Source: Culex pipiens pallens (taxonomy: Eukaryota > Arthropoda > Insecta > Diptera > Culicidae). From it: 64,000 nucleotides of DNA. A program made the position numbers and the translations under genes. The stretch covers positions 222,968,663 through 223,032,662 of the forward strand of contig NC_068938.1 of NCBI RefSeq assembly GCF_016801865.2. The letters are read 5' to 3'. The first letter of the stretch is position 1, and the number at the start of each line of letters is the position of its first letter. Shown here in pieces: positions 1-10,263 of the stretch. The notes beneath the pieces were generated by a model. The model was not told the DNA's origin and made no database searches. It saw only the letters and a program-made list of their open reading frames with translations.

Positions 1-198
1 CAAAAAATCTGCAAAATGTACACATTCAGCGGGTCACCCTAATCAAAGTGCATCGAGAAATGCTGCAAGTTGCATGCAAGACGCAGTTTGTTTTGACATC
101 AGCTGATTTTGGTAAACAAATGAGAAACGGTTTTGCGAGCAGATTCGTTTTCTCTTTAGTCCCGTTATCACTGCCGAAGCTGATAGCGAAAGCAAAAG
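1..198 (+). promoter_or_regulatory. NPRL3 5' leader and proximal promoter
   Basis: This stretch lies directly before the NPRL3 start codon. An ATG at 60 opens a different frame and is not used in this model. No TATA box was seen. The leader and promoter cannot be separated by eye. Confidence 0.4.
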
Positions 199-2117
199 AT
201 GGAAGTGACCCCGCTGAGCATAATCCTGGTCAAATCGGACAGCAAGGGCGACCGGCTGCTGTTCCGGTACCCGTTCAACGTGTTCAACGGCACCCAGTTC
301 CAGACGAGCGTGGCCCCGGCCCGGAAGACGCCCTACTCGATCGTCCACAACGGGGACGACGTCCTGCAGAATGCGCCGCCCATCGTGTCCAATATTTGCT
401 TTGGTAGGGTTGATGTTGTGTCTTTTTGGGATTTAATTATGTACGATTGATTTTTTTTTCTTCTCCAGATCAACTGTACGGAATTTCGGACGACGTGCTG
501 GCCACGCTGTTTGCCGTCAAGTCGGAACTGTGCAATCAGAAGTTTGAGCTGAAGGTCAACGACGTCCGGTTCGTGTCGCATCCGACGCTGGTGAAGGTGG
601 ACGGAGGGGAGGATCAGAAGAACACGTCGTACTTCCGGATTAATATTGTGTTTGCGTTGCACGCCCAGGCCAGCTATTCGATCGTCAAGTGTTACTACGA
701 GTTGAGCAAGCGGATCGGGGTGGCGTTGTTGTACGAGGAACGGCGCGTGGCCTATTTGTCGAACGAGATGAAGCAGATGGTGGCGTGTATGGACGAAGCT
801 ACGGCCGCGGTGCAGGAGCATGACCAGACTGGGAGTGGGAATAACAATGCGTTCGATACAATCTTGAAGGATTGTACGTTGGCACAGTTTATCAAAACGA
901 TCTACCACGATCTGTGCACGACGGGACTGCTGAACGTGACGTTGAATGATTCGGTAACATTGAGTTTTTGTTTGCCACAAAAGGCGTATCAGTTTCACAA
1001 GAAGGGTGTGGTCGTTGAGCCGGAAGCTATTGACAGGTGCCTGCATGCGCTCAAGCCGTATCACGGAATGCTGCTGTTGGTCGATCCGTCGGAATTGCTG
1101 GATTGTGTGCCTCCTTCCGGGGCACGAATGTTGCTGCAGCTTATCGAAGCGTACAACCCGTTGAAGAGTCTGCAGAACATGGCGTCGGACGCCGATCTGT
1201 TGATTGAGAACGTGTATCAACTGGTTGGCCACTTGGTGTACTGGGCCAAAGCGACCATCATTTATCCACTCTGCGAGACAAACGTCTATGTCATTGCTCC
1301 GGATGCTCAGCTGAATATTCACTCGAATCTCCCGGACAAGTTCGCCACCAAGTTTCCCGGCATGTCGCTATTTGAGGTAATTAGCGACTTTTCCCTTCCG
1401 ACATCGATTGGCCACCTCACAACGCCACTCCAACACCCGGCACGGCAGGGACGACTGGCCCAGATGGTTCTGTGGATGCTCCAGAACCACCTGTTGATGC
1501 AACTTCACACCTATGTTCAATTTATCGCCGCGTACGACGACGAGGAAGATTCATCCGGGTCCTGTCGATCGCTGGACAAGATCATTCAGAACGGAACTGC
1601 CCCGGAACAGCCAGCCCAGCCCAAGATCAACGTTTGCAGTTCGCTACCGGCGACTTCCAGCCAACCACTGGCCGTTCCAATCAACCGGAAGCACTCACTT
1701 TCGGAGGAGTTATTCCCGGACAGTCTAACCCTTGCGTCGACCACTTCCAACACGCGACCTTCGTCCGCCAGTCACCGGTCCAACCGGACAACGACCTCCA
1801 GCACGGACAACGACGAAAGTATAGCTTCTATGGAGGACGAGGACAAAATTAAGCGCCTCCTGTCGGCGTTCGACGAGTGTGACCGGCGGGCCATCCTTAA
1901 AATACCGGCCGCGTCCAATCCGGACGACTTGGCGCTGATGGTACGGCTGTGGCAGGCCGGATATTTCAAGGGCGAGCACCACCTGGAAGAAATTATGTAC
2001 TTTGAAAATCTACGCCGCTCTCAGCTCCTCCAGCTGGTTGACAAATTCCGAGACGTGTTGACCATCTACGAGACGGAAGATCCGGCCATCGCCAGCCTGT
2101 ACACGGTGCCACAATGA
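199..2117 (+). CDS. Nprl3: NPRL3, GATOR1 complex subunit (nitrogen permease regulator-like 3)
   Basis: Two coding exons, 199-403 and 469-2117, flank a 65-bp intron (donor GTAGGG, acceptor TTCTCCAG). Splicing joins TTT-G to AT-CAA and gives a 617-aa protein. The N-terminus MEVTPLSIILVKSDSKGDRL and the block LATLFAVKSELCNQKFELKV are typical of the NPR3 family. The family has an N-terminal longin-like domain (roughly residues 1-230) and C-terminal winged-helix and conserved segments. A low-complexity Ser/Thr-rich linker lies at about residues 410-470. NPRL3 works with NPRL2 and DEPDC5 (Iml1) at the lysosome as GATOR1, a GTPase-activating complex for RagA/B that turns off TORC1 when amino acids are scarce. 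That role is family knowledge. The start is the first ATG giving the conserved N-terminus. The long antisense frame at 333-1322 is a shadow. Confidence 0.95.
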
Positions 2118-2138
2118 GAGCAAAATGTAAGTAGCAAC

Positions 2139-2155
2139 AATAAAAAAACTTTATT
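2139..2155. terminator. Opposed poly(A) signals of NPRL3 and adenosine kinase
   Basis: AATAAA on the plus strand at 2139-2144 lies 22 bp after the NPRL3 stop. Its mirror, TTTATT at 2150-2155, is AATAAA on the minus strand, 59 bp after the adenosine kinase stop. Only 96 bp separate the two stop codons, so mature transcripts of the two genes should overlap at their 3' ends by inference. Confidence 0.6.
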
Positions 2156-2213
2156 CGAAAAAATATCGTATAGCGCTGGTGCCGCCGGAAGGACTCTTCG
2201 AAAGCCCCCTTCT

Positions 2214-3665
2214 CTATGCCTTGAACGTTGGCACGCCCTCGAAGGTACAGCCAGATCTTTGGATGATTTGCCGTGCGGCCCAGATGCCACACTTGATGCA
2301 GGTCTCGTAGCTTTCGTGCTGCACCAGCTGGGCAAGGAAACCGCCCACGAAGGCATCGCCCGCCCCGTTGGTGTCCACGATTTGTTCCGTCGCAAGCTTC
2401 TCCACCGGATATTCGGCAATTTTACCGTCCTGGATCAAGAGGACAGGATCGCTGCCCTGAGTGATGATCACAACCCGACCGCGGCCACTGTTTTGCTTCG
2501 GCAGGGCCGCCATCTTCAGCCCGATTTCCTTCAGATCTTCCGTACCCAGCTCCTGCTTCTCGGCAAAGGCCAACGCTTCCTGGAAGAACAATCGTAAAAT
2601 TAAATTTGCTTTTTCAAGACCAGATCTTAACTCACAGTTTCATTGCCAAAGATGATGTCAATGTATGGGAACACCTGGTCCAGGTTATCCTTGAAAAACT
2701 GCGGAATGAACGGCGCGCTCAGGTTCATCATAAAGGGCCGATCCTGGGCCAGGGCGCGCTTGGCCACCAGCAAGATGCTCTCCACACTGACCGTCAGGAA
2801 GAAGCCGGAAATGTAAAAGTATTCGGCCTCCTTCAGGTACTTTTCGTTCTCCGGTGTGGTCAAGTGGTCCACGGTAAAGTTGTTGGCCGCGGCCAGATTC
2901 GCACACAGACTGCGCTGCGTTCCCGTAATCAAAACGGCACAGGTTCCCGTGGGCGTCTCCTTACAACGCTGGTACTGCACGTTCACCCCATCGCTGGAAG
3001 CCTTCTCCGACAAAATCTCCGAGTATTTGTCCTGGCCGACGCACCCAAAGAACACGGCTACCTTTGGCCGCTGCAGAATCCACTGCGCCACGCGGAACGA
3101 ATTCTGGACACTTCCTCCGGCAATGTACTCCGCTTTGTACTTTTCAATCAACTCATTATAACTGAAATGCAAGAAAACCGTTAATCATCATGATGTGGGA
3201 CAATTAATCAGCAATAATTACATCGGCATGTGCTTGTCCTCGGCCAGAATGGCGTTATTTGGCAGCATGTCATACTTGGCAAGGAATTCGCTCTCCACGG
3301 TGGCGGAAATGTCCAGCAAAGGATTGCCACAACCAAGCAAAAGTCCGTCCCTGAAACAAACAAGATTATCATCCCAACACCAACCTTGACCCCTCTCCGA
3401 GCGGAAGCGGGATCGTGCCAAAGCACTCAACAACTACTTCTTTTGTGCTCTAAATTAGCCTAATCACAGATTCGCTTGAAGTGCAAACCTCTTGACCCGA
3501 AGGCCACTTATCAACTTCGTGTGCTAAGAGAACATCGTCGTCGCACACATTCAAGCACGTATCTATCTATCTTCTCTCTAACCTCGACCTAAGCTAGTTC
3601 TAATCCTAAACTTAACCCCCCTCCGAAGACGAGTTATGAAATGAATCTCACCTCAGGTTTGCCAT
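2214..3665 (-). CDS. AdoK: Adenosine kinase (PfkB family)
   Basis: I assemble four coding exons on the minus strand: 3652-3665 (14 nt, reads MANL plus two bases), 3222-3350, 2636-3161 and 2214-2579. Introns are 301, 60 and 56 bp, all GT-AG, and phases agree. The product is 344 aa, close to the roughly 345 aa of animal short-form adenosine kinases. The N-terminal substrate motif GCGNPLLDIS falls at about 11-20, AGGSVQNSFRVAQW follows, and the PfkB signature DTNGAGDAFVGG is at about 292-303 with the predicted catalytic Asp at 298. The enzyme phosphorylates adenosine to AMP with ATP, in purine salvage, and removes adenosine made by the methylation cycle. The tiny first coding exon is the least certain part. 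It rests on ATG, an in-phase GTGAGA donor and the fit LRDGLLLG. A transposon begins 148 bp upstream of the ATG. Confidence 0.93.
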
Positions 3666-3812
3666 CGTCGCCCTCTGTTCTTATCAATACTCAAAAGTGT
3701 GATGTAGAGTTCCAGAAGCACCTTCTCCTCCAAAAAAAATGCGTCTGCCCGGCAGGGATGCTGTGTTGTTACTGGACCGCTGGACACCGGACGGAGCTAC
3801 ACGATCTGGCCA
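3666..3812 (-). promoter_or_regulatory. Adenosine kinase 5' UTR and proximal upstream region
   Basis: Only about 147 bp of apparently single-copy sequence remain between the adenosine kinase ATG and an inverted-repeat transposon. The original upstream sequence seems to resume at about 7500, after the transposon. No TATA box was seen on the minus strand. Confidence 0.3.
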
Positions 3813-4086
3813 CACTGAAAGAAACCAACATTGCATTCTCAAGTGTTTTTTCACGTGAGAGTCTCAAAAAATCAACACAATAAATTCACGTGTTTTTCTT
3901 TTGACCTACACATGTTTAGCGTTTCAAATGGTTGTGAAAATCATTAAAAATCAGCTGATCGCTATCGAAAGACCTTTCACTCATTTCTCGCATGCTGTTC
4001 ACTTCATATTGAAATGAAATCCACTTGGATTTGCCCCATTTGACATTTCCTTTGATTTCGAGGTGAAAAACACGTTAGATTGAAAT

Positions 4087-4510
4087 GATTTGATTATGAA
4101 AGCGTGTGGCGAAAAAATCTTCATTTGTAAGATAGCTACGGCCGATGGTGGTGCGAAATTTGCTGTTCGGAAGGAAATATTCTTTTGCCAGCAAATTTCC
4201 ATCGTTATTTTTTTAATATTTGTGCGCTGGTGGTAAGTAAAAACACAAGAAAACCAAACAATTGATTTAAACTAACTCACAATATTTTTCAGAGGATCAG
4301 GTTCCGGCCAGTTGTCTTCCTCGGAAACTGCTCGATCCGGAGCTGTTAGTCTGGACGAAAGAATACAAGCGGTGTAGCGGTGTCTAGAGATTCACCCTGG
4401 ACATCAAGGGCGGGCTACGAATCCGCCAGCTGCTGGATCAAGAAGTGTTAGATGGTCTTGGGCACTTGTCATTTTGGAACCTGGCCCGCATTCTTAAACG
4501 CAGCGTATCA
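4087..4510 (+). pseudogene. Spliced-looking gene fragment inside the transposon
   Basis: A donor TG/GTAAGT at 4233 and an acceptor ATATTTTTCAG ending at 4292 define a 60-bp candidate intron of normal size for this genome. Downstream, the frame reading EDQVPASCLPRKLLDPELLV continues to VWTKEYKRCSGV, hits a TAG, and then continues as RFTLDIKGGLRIRQLLDQEV. This looks like a decayed coding exon. I do not recognise the family. It may be transposon-encoded or a captured host fragment. The start is arbitrary, at an ATG near 4097. Confidence 0.25.
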
Positions 4511-4685
4511 GTGAAAGTTCAATCAGTTTAGTGAAGTGATGTATCATTACATGAGAGTTTTTGATTTTGGTAAAATAAAACACAATTATGATTAAAAGCG
4601 TGAAATAAATTGAATAAAAAATAAAATAAATAAAACCAATTTTTTTAAACACCTAAATACCAATTGAAAACCATTTGATTTACAC

Positions 4686-5733
4686 TGTAGCAATTGTGTT
4701 TTTTTGTCGCAAAAAATGAAGAATTTGCCTTTCCGTGCACCAAAAGTTGCACGCAAGCAACCCCCCTCGTTCGTCGACACAGCACAGATCGACGAAAAAA
4801 GCTTTGACGGCGCACCAGTCAAAGTGACAGCTGTCCGCGAACTCAAAACGAGCTGCTCACAGCAGCACATCAAATTCCGGTCTTTTTGATCGTCGTCTGC
4901 TGAACGGTGCGCACGCACCTGCGGTTTTGCTGCTCGCCGGCCGACGCCAAGTGCCGCACAAATTATCAACCTCGGCCAACGACGCCGCCGGTAAAAAAGG
5001 CCCCAGAAGGGTGAGTTTTGTTGGTGGAAACTACGAAGCAGCAGCGGCTGACGGTGGCAACTCGCCAGGGCCTTTTATTTGCAGCGATCTAAACCCGGGC
5101 CAATACCACGCCGAACGGAGAACAACAAAATGGCCGATTTACGAGGCGTCATCAAAAAAGGGCATCCACGCCTGCTGCGATCGGGGGAGTGCTTCGCCAG
5201 CGACCGGGTCGGGCACGCAAGAGTCCGCGCAAGGACGGAGCGGCCTGGACGTTCGTCCATTCTCACATCCCGAAGGCGGTCAGCGGTGGCGGAGCGGATT
5301 GGCCCAGATGCCGCGAGGAAGCGGAAAAGAAGAAAAGCGGTGCTTGTGAGGGAAAGTGTTGGCTGGTCGGGCCGAATTGAAGAATTCCGCGCGGGCGCGG
5401 GCAAAAGGCGACACGCCACGCGGCGTTTGGCGATCAGAGGGTGAACCAGTGCAAGGTCATGCGGAGGAGGAGAAGAGAGAGGAGCGGGGGAAGGAAAAAA
5501 GATGGAGGAAGGAAAAGAAGGAAAAGTGCAATAAGCCGGAAAGGCGCGTGAAGCGCGGGAAAAGGAAGAAGAATGAAGGGAAAGTGACGGGAAGAGGAAG
5601 TGGAAGTTTTTGTACGCACACACACATACTAACACGATTGGAACGGTTCAATACACATGCTGAAACATAAATTTCGTGCTTGTTTTCCTTTTTCTTTGAG
5701 CTCAGAGAGCAGCCGGAAGATTACCCCATTACA
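4686..5733 (+). repeat. 5' long terminal repeat
   Basis: About 1,048 bp, TG...CA bounded. It pairs with the copy at 6242-7291. Its middle is GC-rich and its last part is a purine-rich tract around 5460-5600 (GGAAGAAGGAAAA-like). Frames inside both LTRs are mirrored in the two copies and are not evidence for genes. Confidence 0.9.
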
Positions 5734-5735
5734 AA

Positions 5736-5753
5736 TGGCGCCCAACAAAACGA
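5736..5753 (+). other. Primer binding site of the LTR element
   Basis: TGGCGCCCAAC begins two bases after the 5' LTR and is the complement of a tRNA 3' end finishing in CCA. The exact tRNA donor is not assigned. Confidence 0.75.
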
Positions 5754-6180
5754 ACCCAATCAGGAGATGTAGTTAGCTTTTGTTTAGTGTGTGTGCGCTC
5801 GTTTCGCTACTGTGGACAAGCTATGAAAGCAGTAAGAGTAGGCTGTGAACAAGAAGATAACAAAATACGCAACGCGGTAAAAGTGAAGAGTTGATGTCAG
5901 TTGGAGGCAAGTGATTTTCAAGCTCGCACAAGGAGTTGCCATGATGGGGGTGAAGCTGGAGACGTTCTGGGTCGTAAAGAAGACGACCGCCTGACCACTT
6001 TTGTGCAGATTCGGTCTGCAGTGTATCGATTTAGTTTATGTTGGATGTACGGAGCATGCTATCTGGAGAGTTTTTTGGTCTCTCGCACTTTAGCTTTTGT
6101 GGATAATGTTTAGTTTTAGTCATGTGACGTAGGTCACGGGTCAGGCAGTCTCCAGCACACTTCAAGAGAAGTGTAGGCGT

Positions 6181-6222
6181 AGAATTTTCCGTGTGGCACT
6201 ATCATACCACACGGAAAATTCT
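6181..6222. other. Perfect 16-bp palindrome near the 3' LTR
   Basis: Arms AGAATTTTCCGTGTGG (6181-6196) and its exact reverse complement (6207-6222) flank a 10-nt loop. The structure ends 19 bp before the 3' LTR, where a polypurine tract is expected. It could form a strong RNA hairpin in the element transcript. Confidence 0.8.
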
Positions 6223-6241
6223 TTCCCTTGTGGTAAGGTTG

Positions 6242-7291
6242 TGTAGCAATTGTGTTTTTTTGTCGCAAAAAATGAAGAATTTGCCTTTCCGTGCACCAAA
6301 AGTTGCACGCAAGCAACCCCCCTCGTTCGTCGACACAGCACAGATCGACGAAAAAAGCTTTGACGGCGCACCAGTCAAAGTGACAGCTGTCCGCGAACTC
6401 AAAACGAGCTGCTCACAGCAGCACATCAAATTCCGGTCTTTTTGATCGTCGTCTGCTGAACGGTGCGCACGCACCTGCGGTTTTGCTGCTCGCCGGCCGA
6501 CGCCAAGTGCCGCACAAATTATCAACCTCGGCCAACGACGCCGCCGGTAAAAAAGGCCCCAGAAGGGTGAGTTTTGTTGGTGGAAACTACGAAGCAGCAG
6601 CGGCTGACGGTGGCAACTCGCCAGGGCCTTTTATTTGCAGCGATCTAAACCCGGGCAAATGCCACGCCGAACGGAGAACAACAAAATGGCCGATTCACGA
6701 GGCGTCATCAGAAAAGGGCATCCACGCCTGCTGCGATCGGGGGAGTGCTTCGCCAGCGACCGGGTCGGGCACGCAAGAGTCCGCGCAAGGACGGAGCGGC
6801 CTGGACGTTCGTCCATTCTCACATCCCGAAGGCGGTCAGCGGTGGCGGAGCGGATTGGCCCAGATGCCGCGAGGAAGCGGAAAAGAAGAAAAGCGGTGCT
6901 TGTGAGGGAAAGTGTTGGCCGGTCGGGCCGAAGTGAAAAATTCCGCGCGGGCGCGGGCAAAAGGCGACACGCCACGCGGCGTTTGGCGATCAGAGGGTGA
7001 ACCAGTGGAAGGTTATGCGGAGGAGGAGAAGAGAGAGGAGCGGGGGAAGGAAAAAAGATGGAGGAAGGAAAAGAAGGAAAAGTGCAATAAACCGGAAAGG
7101 CGCGTGAAGCGCGGGAAAAGGAAGAAGAATGAAGGGAAAGTGACGGGAAGAGGATGAGGAAGTTTTTGTACGCGCACACACACACACTAACACAATCAAA
7201 CGATTCAATACACATGCTGAAACATAAATTTCGTGCTTGTTTTCCTTTTTCTGAGAGCTCAGAGAGCAGCCGGAAGATTCTTCCCATTACA
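6242..7291 (+). repeat. 3' long terminal repeat
   Basis: About 1,050 bp, same boundaries as the 5' copy, followed by the ACAC target duplication. Differences from the 5' copy include a few substitutions and a 2-bp change near the end (ATTACCCC versus ATTCTTCCC). Confidence 0.9.
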
Positions 7292-7499
7292 ACACTACAA
7301 ATTCATTTAACATTAATGAGAAAAGCATTGCAAATTCATGTGAGTTGTCACGTGAAGTTGACGTGTTTTGCTGTTGAATTTACCGTGTCGCGCGATTGAA
7401 AATACTCAAGTGATTTACACATGACATTCATATGGAAAGTAGTATGGGGCAGATTCACGTGTAAAACATGTGATATTGCTGTGAGCCTTTTTTTCAGTG

Positions 7500-7894
7500 C
7501 ACTAACCAACACCGAAAAACAGCGCGGAGAGCAAAACACGAACCGCACCGCCCACTGACAGATCTGCAGACAGTTTGACATTTCGGGGGTCCCTCGTTGT
7601 TCGTTCGACCTGAGCGACCTTTCGACCCGGACAGTGCTGCTCCCCCCATTTTGCGAGGACGGAGTTTTGTTTTTCAACGACGCAAATCGTCATTTTTTTT
7701 GCGGATGTTCGCGAACTTTGAACAAAAACGATTTGTCTGAAAATTGAATCACTTATTCCATATAAAACAATGCCTTTGTGTTATTTGTTTTTATTTATTT
7801 TTTGCTTATTCACTCGCACTCGAAATATTTTTGCAAACTTTTTAAACGTTTAAAATTTTTTGTTTATTTTCTTTTGACGTTTCGGCCATTTTTC
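7500..7894. promoter_or_regulatory. Unique sequence, possible displaced divergent promoter
   Basis: This follows the transposon and precedes the orphan exon at 7895. It contains GC-richer sequence at 7530-7680, then becomes AT-rich. It may hold the original upstream part of adenosine kinase on the minus strand and a promoter for the plus-strand exon. No TATA box was found. Confidence 0.25.
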
Positions 7895-7962
7895 ATGGCC
7901 GAGGGAACGGACAGTGGACTTATCGTTTGCAAGCAAACATTTCTCATCCAAGACAGGAAATG
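7895..7962 (+). CDS. Candidate first coding exon of an unidentified gene (partial)
   Basis: An ATG in a fair context (TTTCATGGCC) opens 22 codons starting MAEGTDSGLIVCKQ and ending DRK plus two bases, then runs straight into a consensus donor GTAAGT at 7963. In-frame sequence closes soon after, which fits an exon rather than an intact short gene. I do not recognise the protein. No convincing in-phase downstream exon was found in the transposon-rich sequence that follows, so the gene may be broken or its next exon may be far away. Confidence 0.3.
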
Positions 7963-7966
7963 GTAA

Positions 7967-8220
7967 GTTGGTGGGTTTGGCTGGTTTTACCGATTTTACC
8001 GAATATGTATTAGAAAAAATAACAATTTTAGCAAAGTTTTTCCAAAACGGAAAAAGGCGCAAAAAAACATTTTTTTGCCTTTTTAGGAGGTAAACTCCAC
8101 TTTTTCAGTCAAATTAAATAGTGACGATGTGTCTTTTTTTAACACGGAGATCTCTTACACTATTACTGGTAGTGTGTGTGTGTGAACTCAAACTGGTGTC
8201 CTTATTTTATAAAATATTGA
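7967..8220. other. AT-rich sequence without recognised features
   Basis: Contains poly-T runs and a short GT run near 8172. Nothing else is supported. Confidence 0.4.
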
Positions 8221-8400
8221 ATTCTTCAATAGGGTCCTAATTTAGCCCCATTTCAATTTTTATATACAGCGCAGATTCGTTAATTGGGTACTAAAGCCCT
8301 ATGTCAATTTTTATGTACAACGTTAAAAAACACGATTAAAAACCATTTCTGATCACTTTTTTTCATTTTAATGCATTTTTTGACAAAGAACTTTGTCCTA
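8221..8400 (+). repeat. Truncated copy of the GGACCCAATT MITE family
   Basis: It carries ATTGGGTACTAAAGCCCT and the ACGATTAAAAACCATTTCTG block found again at about 14400-14480, 14865-15090 and 15290-15370. The right half of the element is missing here. Confidence 0.6.
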
Positions 8401-8779
8401 AGGTTTCTATACGTGGTGTCAATCCAAAATTTTCGCGAAGCGAAAACGTTACGTGACGAATACCCCTCTCGGCAAATTTCCCCTCTTTTTGGTGCACGCT
8501 GGTTGGATGAACGAACGTTTCCCAATCAGTCAATCGAGAGACGTGAGATTGATGTATCTAAAATTACCCCCACTCCATCTCATAATTTTCGGATCATCGA
8601 CGGGGCAACAAAACTAAACCTAAGCCAACAAAACTCGGCTCGGTTGGTCCCGATAATTCATTCTGTTGCTGGACATCGACGAGTCAACATCAGGAGCAGA
8701 TGGTCTAGTGGTCCGGGAGCAGATGGCATGGATCAGCCAAGACATGCCAGCAGGCGTTACAAGGAGTCGATAATTGGAA
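8400..8779. other. Sequence between a MITE fragment and the 141-bp array
   Basis: A plus-strand frame runs through it, but it passes unbroken into the tandem array and has no homology I recognise. No gene is called. Confidence 0.35.
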
Positions 8780-9215
8780 TTGGCCACCACCTGGAGTGTT
8801 CGGAGGCCCCGTTGGCTGAAGTGTTCGTAGTGGCCACAATCCGGAGTGGCCGGAGGCCCCGGGGATGTTCCAATGGGGGGACATTTGCCGAGCCATAAGA
8901 GTATGGGCAATATGGGTATCAAACTTTATGGTTTTTGATACTGAATATGAAATTTGACATTTCGGCAGTAGTGGCCACAGTCCGGAGTGGCCAGAGGCCC
9001 GGGGATGTTCCGATGGGAGGACATTTGCCGAACCATAAGAGTAGGGGCAATATGGGTATCAAACTTTATGGTTTTTGATACTGGATATGAAATTTGACAT
9101 TTCGGCAGTAATGGCCACAATCCGGAGTGGCCGGAGGCCCCGTCGATGTTCCGATGGGGGGACATTTGCCGAACCATAAGAGTAGGGGCAATATGGGTAT
9201 CAAACTTTATGATTT
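8780..9215 (+). repeat. 141-bp tandem repeat array, left part (about 3 units)
   Basis: Units contain GTGGCCACAATCCGGAGTGG, GATGTTCCGATGGGGGGACA and CATAAGAGTAGGGGCAATAT. The first unit is divergent. The last breaks off within GATTTTTGA, where a larger insertion starts. The array resumes at about 12475, so the two blocks were once one array. Confidence 0.85.
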
Positions 9216-9596
9216 TTGACGTAGACTTACGTCTTTGTCGAAGGTACTGGGGTGTCATTCCAAAAAACCCGGGCCGAAGGCCCTGGATTACTGCGTCATC
9301 CGTCAAACGCTTATATCTTCCTTCCCTCTAATCGAATCGACACGATTTATGTGCCATTCGATTCGAAAATTATTCAGCAATTTGCTATAAAACTTTCATT
9401 GTTGGCAAAATAGTTTAACTATTGAAACAATTGAATGTTTTAAAATGTTTTCAAAATGCAGAGATTTTGCAAGCAAAATGAGCGCTTCCCACTCACGGAC
9501 GGGAATGTCAAGTACCTATTTTGAGGGGAAAATCATCCGAGCAACGCGACCGAGTGTCGGTCGCGAAAAAGGAGGGGAAGTAGCGGGCCGAAAGGC

Positions 9597-9632
9597 TATA
9601 TAAGAACGCGCGCTCAGCCCATTCTATCATTC
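9597..9632 (+). promoter_or_regulatory. TATA box and initiator-like site of the element leader
   Basis: TATATAA at 9597-9603 is followed about 30 bp later by TCATTC, a good match to the arthropod initiator. A (CAG)n stretch follows at 9653-9676. This is probably the element's own promoter. Confidence 0.5.
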
Positions 9633-10263
9633 ACGTCTCAGACGTCGGACCGGCAGCAGCAGCAGCAGCAGCAGCAGGAAAGCTCAGCCCAGAGCAGCAG
9701 CAGCAGGAGAGAGACCAGAGCAGCAGCAGCAGGAGAGAGGGACCAGAACTGGAAAAGAAGTGCGCATCGCCTTCTCGTCGTCACCGTCAGCCAGTTGCCT
9801 CTCGATGGCCGGACCGTTAGGATCTTTCGTGGTTGCTGTGGTTCGGAGGTGCTTCAATCCCCATCCCTCGTCCCACCCGGGACGAGGCATCAACAAGATG
9901 AGGCGCGCGCCTGCTGCCTTCCGACGAAAAGCCTCTCGTGGGTCAAGCCTAGGTTGTTGTTAAACAATCGGGACATCCAACTAGCTCGTCGCATTCGCGG
10001 CGAGCGCTTCTGAAAGATTTACGTCTCATCAAATTCTAGTGTTGAAAGAGTTGCCCTCGTCCCACCCGGGACGAAGCAGCGAGCTAATTTGAATTTAAAT
10101 TTCAGGAACAAATTTTGGTCTTCGGGGGCGACGGATTGCACAGCTTTCTGAGGCTGCTCTCGCCCCCAACCCCTATGCCCCCTCTCCCCCTCCCTCCATT
10201 CGGCTCGCTAAAATTCCTTCGTCTCTTTCCTCTCTTTGCCGTTCGTTCGTCTTCTTCGACGGC

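Larger units (their letters stand above)
4686..7291 (+). mobile_element. Non-autonomous LTR retrotransposon (large LTRs, tiny interior)
   Basis: Two near-identical direct repeats (4686-5733 and 6242-7291) begin TGTAGCAATTG and end CCCATTACA. They flank a 508-bp interior. A 4-bp target duplication ACAC lies at 4682-4685 and 7292-7295. A tRNA-type primer binding site TGGCGCCCAAC starts 2 bp after the 5' LTR. No gag or pol frame is present in the interior, so the element depends on proteins from elsewhere, like TRIM or LARD elements, but with unusually long LTRs for its size. The LTRs differ by only scattered substitutions and small indels, so insertion is fairly recent. It lies inside an older inverted-repeat transposon. 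Confidence 0.9.
3813..7499. mobile_element. Inverted-repeat DNA transposon remnant, hosting an LTR element
   Basis: The left end CACTGAAAGAAACC (3813 onward) mirrors the right end, where TTTTTTTCAGTG ends at 7499. Both are flanked by CA, compatible with a 2-bp target duplication. Motifs such as CACGTGA and ACACATG recur inside both ends. Removing the LTR element at 4686-7291 leaves about 1.08 kb. No transposase frame is seen, so this is non-autonomous or decayed. Superfamily is undetermined. Confidence 0.5.

Noticed and set aside
333..1322. Long minus-strand frame opposite NPRL3
   Set aside because: It is antisense to a well-conserved coding exon and has no recognisable domain. It is a codon-bias shadow.
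4927..5349. 140-codon frame present in both LTRs
   Set aside because: Duplicated only because the LTR is duplicated. No gag-like or other domain.
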